Of a stretch of DNA of 64,000 bases, positions 62,021 to 64,000 are shown one piece after another. Positions within the stretch are counted from its first letter, which is position 1. Every line of letters begins with the position of its first letter. Under the pieces are notes generated by a model. That model saw only the letters and a program-made list of their open reading frames with translations, was not told the origin of the DNA and did not search any database. Made by a program: the position numbers and the translations under genes. Source of the stretch: Paramylibacter ulvae (GTDB lineage Bacteria > Pseudomonadota > Alphaproteobacteria > Rhodobacterales > Rhodobacteraceae); NCBI RefSeq assembly GCF_014652655.1, contig NZ_BMZF01000004.1, forward strand, positions 219,980 to 283,979. Reading direction: 5' to 3'.

Positions 62021-62744
62021 GTGAATTCCTCCGATTTGCCAATGCTACCGCACGGCGCAGGCGAATTTCTGTGCGCGTGCGCAACAAAACCAACGTGAAG
62101 AAAAGCAAAATAAATGCGCCAATACAGACCAGTAATGGAAAATAAAACGCATTGTCCACGTGCTGTTCTTTGTCCAATGATAGCGATGCGCCTTGGTGTA
62201 ATCCTTGCGACCAAAAATTCACCGCGTAACGTGATAACAGCGCAAACACAGATCCAACCATGCACAAAATTGATGTGAGGTCAGCAGCGGTATCTTTGTC
62301 CTCGATCGCTTCCCACAACGCGATATAGCCAAGATAGAAAACAAGCAAAATCATGAATGCGGTTAAGCGTGGATCCCATTCCCAATACGTGCCCCAAGTG
62401 GGTTTTCCCCAAATTGCGCCCGTGGCGATTGCAATCAATGTCATGGTGATGCCAATAGGGGCGGCGGCCTTGGCTGCCAATGCGGAAACGTGGTGGCGAC
62501 GGATCAACCAGATCAGGGATGCCACCAACATCATTACCCACGCGTTAATTGCCATCATCGCGGCAGGAACATGTAGGAATATGATTTTAACTGTGGAACC
62601 TTGTTTGTAGTCATCAGGCGTAAAGAAAAACCCCCAGATCAGTCCAGCAACCAGCAAAACTGCCGACATGATGGTTAACACAGGTAAAACGCGCCCCGAG
62701 AGCGCCATAAATTTTACTGGATTTGCGTATTCCCATAATGACAT
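62013..62744 (-). CDS. ccmC: Heme exporter protein CcmC
   Basis: A 243-residue, six-helix inner-membrane protein that loads heme on CcmE. The WWD motif is visible as WGTYWEWDPRLTAFMILLVFY, with conserved histidines in HVPAAMMAINAW and SLHQ-type loops. Start at 62744 (MSLWEYANPVKF). It is between ccmB and ccmD on the minus strand; all four genes are in the standard order ccmA-B-C-D. Confidence 0.95.
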   Translation of the reverse strand: MSLWEYANPVKFMALSGRVLPVLTIMSAVLLVAGLIWGFFFTPDDYKQGSTVKIIFLHVPAAMMAINAWVMMLVASLIWLIRRHHVSALAAKAAAPIGITMTLIAIATGAIWGKPTWGTYWEWDPRLTAFMILLVFYLGYIALWEAIEDKDTAADLTSILCMVGSVFALLSRYAVNFWSQGLHQGASLSLDKEQHVDNAFYFPLLVCIGAFILLFFTLVLLRTRTEIRLRRAVALANRRNSHG

Positions 62745-62803
62745 AGGCGACCTTTTATTTGGTTGGTTACATCGTCGCAACGGTTCAGAACGTCACGCTT
62801 GTG

Positions 62804-63460
62804 TTATTTTAAATTCACTTTCAAAGCCAAAGCACAGGCAAACGGCATCAATGCGATGGAAAACAAGCTGATCCCAACGGTAAGCAATAGTGCGGGCATC
62901 GGGTTCAGCGAAATCGTGGCGCGGATCACAGTTTGTGCACCAAATATCAATGTTGGAATATAAAGCGGCAGCACGAGAAGGGATAACAACAGCCCACCAC
63001 GTTTCACCCCAACCGTCACAGCGGCGGCAAATGTTCCGATAAAGCTAAGCGCGGGTGTACCGATAAGAAGGCTGCTGATTAACCAAAAATATCCCGCGTA
63101 AGGCAATTGCAATAAATATGCCAGCAATGGCGCGATAATGGTCAGTGGTAATCCTGTTGTGATCCAATGGGCGGCTGCCTTGGACGCGGCGATGGATTCG
63201 AGGGGTAGGGGCGATGTCGCCAATGCCTCCAGTGTGCCATCTTCGAAATCAAGCTGGAAAATCCGATCAAGTGATAACAGGCATGATAAAATCGCACCAA
63301 TCCATAAAATACCCGGTGCAATGCGTGCAAGTATCGCGTTATCCGCACCAACGCCAAGTGGGACAAACAGGATCACGATCAGGAAAAATGCGAGTGTCAG
63401 GCCAAAACCACCACCAGAACGAAACGCCAGTTTAATATCGCGCAAGAATAAAGACTTCAT
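62804..63460 (-). CDS. ccmB: Heme exporter protein CcmB
   Basis: A 218-residue permease of the CcmAB transporter with six helices, beginning MKSLFLRDIKLAFRSGGGFG, with LFFLIVILFVPLGVGAD-like and GTLEALATSPLP segments that fit the CcmB family. With CcmA it uses ATP to release holo-CcmE. The start overlaps the ccmA stop (ATGA). Confidence 0.94.
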   Translation of the reverse strand: MKSLFLRDIKLAFRSGGGFGLTLAFFLIVILFVPLGVGADNAILARIAPGILWIGAILSCLLSLDRIFQLDFEDGTLEALATSPLPLESIAASKAAAHWITTGLPLTIIAPLLAYLLQLPYAGYFWLISSLLIGTPALSFIGTFAAAVTVGVKRGGLLLSLLVLPLYIPTLIFGAQTVIRATISLNPMPALLLTVGISLFSIALMPFACALALKVNLK

Positions 63461-64000
63461 GAAAAGCCCCCTTGCAAAAACGGATCGGTTTCGGTGGCAC
63501 CAGTGGGTGCGAAATCGGACAGGTCCAAGGTTTGGGTGTTGGGGATATGCAAGTCAATATGACTGGATAAAACCGCGACACCACCGTTGGAGCAATGTTT
63601 GTTCACAGCCTTGGCAAAAATGGCGGCATGTTCGGCATCCAATGAATTTGTCGGTTCATCCAACAGCCAAATTTGACATTCTGTTAAAATCATACGCGCC
63701 AGTCCCAAACGGCGGCGTTGCCCCGCTGATAATGTTTGCCCGTATCTGTCTGCAAGCGTTGTTAAATCGAATTCTGACAAAACGCGGTCAAGATTCCCCG
63801 CGTCATAAATCCCCGCCCAAAAGGTAAGATTTTCACGCACCGTTAATTGCGCCTTGATCGCATCCAAATGCCCAGCATATGAAATTTGCGCGGGATCACA
63901 GTGAATTTCGCCCGTGGCGCTGGGCAAAATTCCCGCAAGGGTTTTTAACAACGTGGTCTTACCGCTCCCGTTAGGGCCGCGCAGCACCAGACAATCACCT
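63457..64000 (-). CDS. ccmA: Heme ABC exporter ATP-binding protein CcmA, 5' end missing
   Basis: The frame is open to the edge of the window, so about the first 25 residues are missing; 180 are visible. Walker A GPNGSGKTT, the CcmA-typical Q-loop region, signature LSAGQRRRLGLARM, Walker B IWLLDEPTNSLD and switch histidine SSHIDL are present. Partner ATPase of CcmB in cytochrome c maturation. Identity rests on motifs plus the ccmB-C-D order. Confidence 0.94.
   Translation of the reverse strand, partial: GDCLVLRGPNGSGKTTLLKTLAGILPSATGEIHCDPAQISYAGHLDAIKAQLTVRENLTFWAGIYDAGNLDRVLSEFDLTTLADRYGQTLSAGQRRRLGLARMILTECQIWLLDEPTNSLDAEHAAIFAKAVNKHCSNGGVAVLSSHIDLHIPNTQTLDLSDFAPTGATETDPFLQGGFS

Noticed and set aside
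1-64000. tRNA, rRNA, insertion sequences, attachment sites
   Set aside because: No cloverleaf, rRNA segment, transposase, integrase or flanking target duplications were seen in the gaps.

Overview
The window reads as about 64 kb of chromosome from an alphaproteobacterium of the Rhodobacteraceae/Roseobacter type. The evidence is gene content and order: nuoLMN-birA-coaX-rnj, a dnaB-alr-mlaE-mlaF-radA-cvpA-purF run, yajC-secD-secF, tatABC beside nlpD-pcm-surE, ccmABCD, MbfA, and a RibH2-type lumazine synthase behind an FMN riboswitch. Base composition looks intermediate (near 50% GC by eye), which is low for that family. I cannot name a genus. I see no rRNA, tRNA, insertion sequence, prophage or CRISPR array, so this is mostly core genome with small accessory patches.

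Layout. 1-6.9 kb: end of the complex I operon with biotin ligase, type III pantothenate kinase and RNase J, closed by a strong terminator. 6.9-16.4 kb: RhlE helicase, two small membrane proteins, PrfC, an atypical SDR next to an AlkC-type DNA glycosylase, a sodium/solute symporter and a lone ABC ATPase. 16.5-23.1 kb: tatABC and a DUF815-like ATPase, then a regulatory region serving an exported Gly/Asn-repeat protein and a membrane-anchored LuxR-type regulator, then the opposing nlpD-like, pcm and surE genes. 23.3-27.1 kb: a secreted 5'-nucleotidase, an unknown membrane protein, a cluster of hairpins, and serS. 27.4-37 kb: yajC-secD-secF with a TauE-type transporter and an Mth938 protein, sodB, a probable small RNA or attenuator, rarD, a LOG protein, a LysM protein and an Atm1-type exporter. 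37.1-42.5 kb: an orphan low-GC gene with a saposin-like cysteine pattern and an RND efflux pair. 42.7-50.8 kb: panB, a TPR protein, bamB, der, a sulfatase, an SDR and purF. 50.9-59.7 kb: cvpA, radA, pqiA, a glycosyltransferase, mlaF, mlaE, alr, dnaB and pyrC, all on the minus strand. 59.8-64 kb: mbfA, the FMN riboswitch with ribH, a tiny lipoprotein, and ccmDCBA running off the edge.

The non-coding DNA is the most unusual part. (1) Two arrays of 11-bp direct repeats of the form TGTCCnnCnnn lie in the same orientation upstream of two translation genes, prfC and serS, and share a common flank. (2) A compact RNA of about 80 nt between sodB and rarD has a CUUG hairpin, an exposed GGGAGGA bulge and a GCAA-capped terminator. 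(3) The leader at 18.9-19.25 kb combines 21-bp-phased direct repeats with a perfect 17-bp inverted repeat overlapping a good promoter. (4) A 21-bp intergenic repeat recurs three times, twice directly after a hairpin. Two small genes below usual ORF cut-offs, a 44-aa lipoprotein and ccmD, were recovered by reading the minus strand.

All functional names rest on recognisable motifs and gene order. No database search was possible. Start codons were moved from the longest ORF wherever a ribosome binding site, family length or overlap pointed to an internal start.
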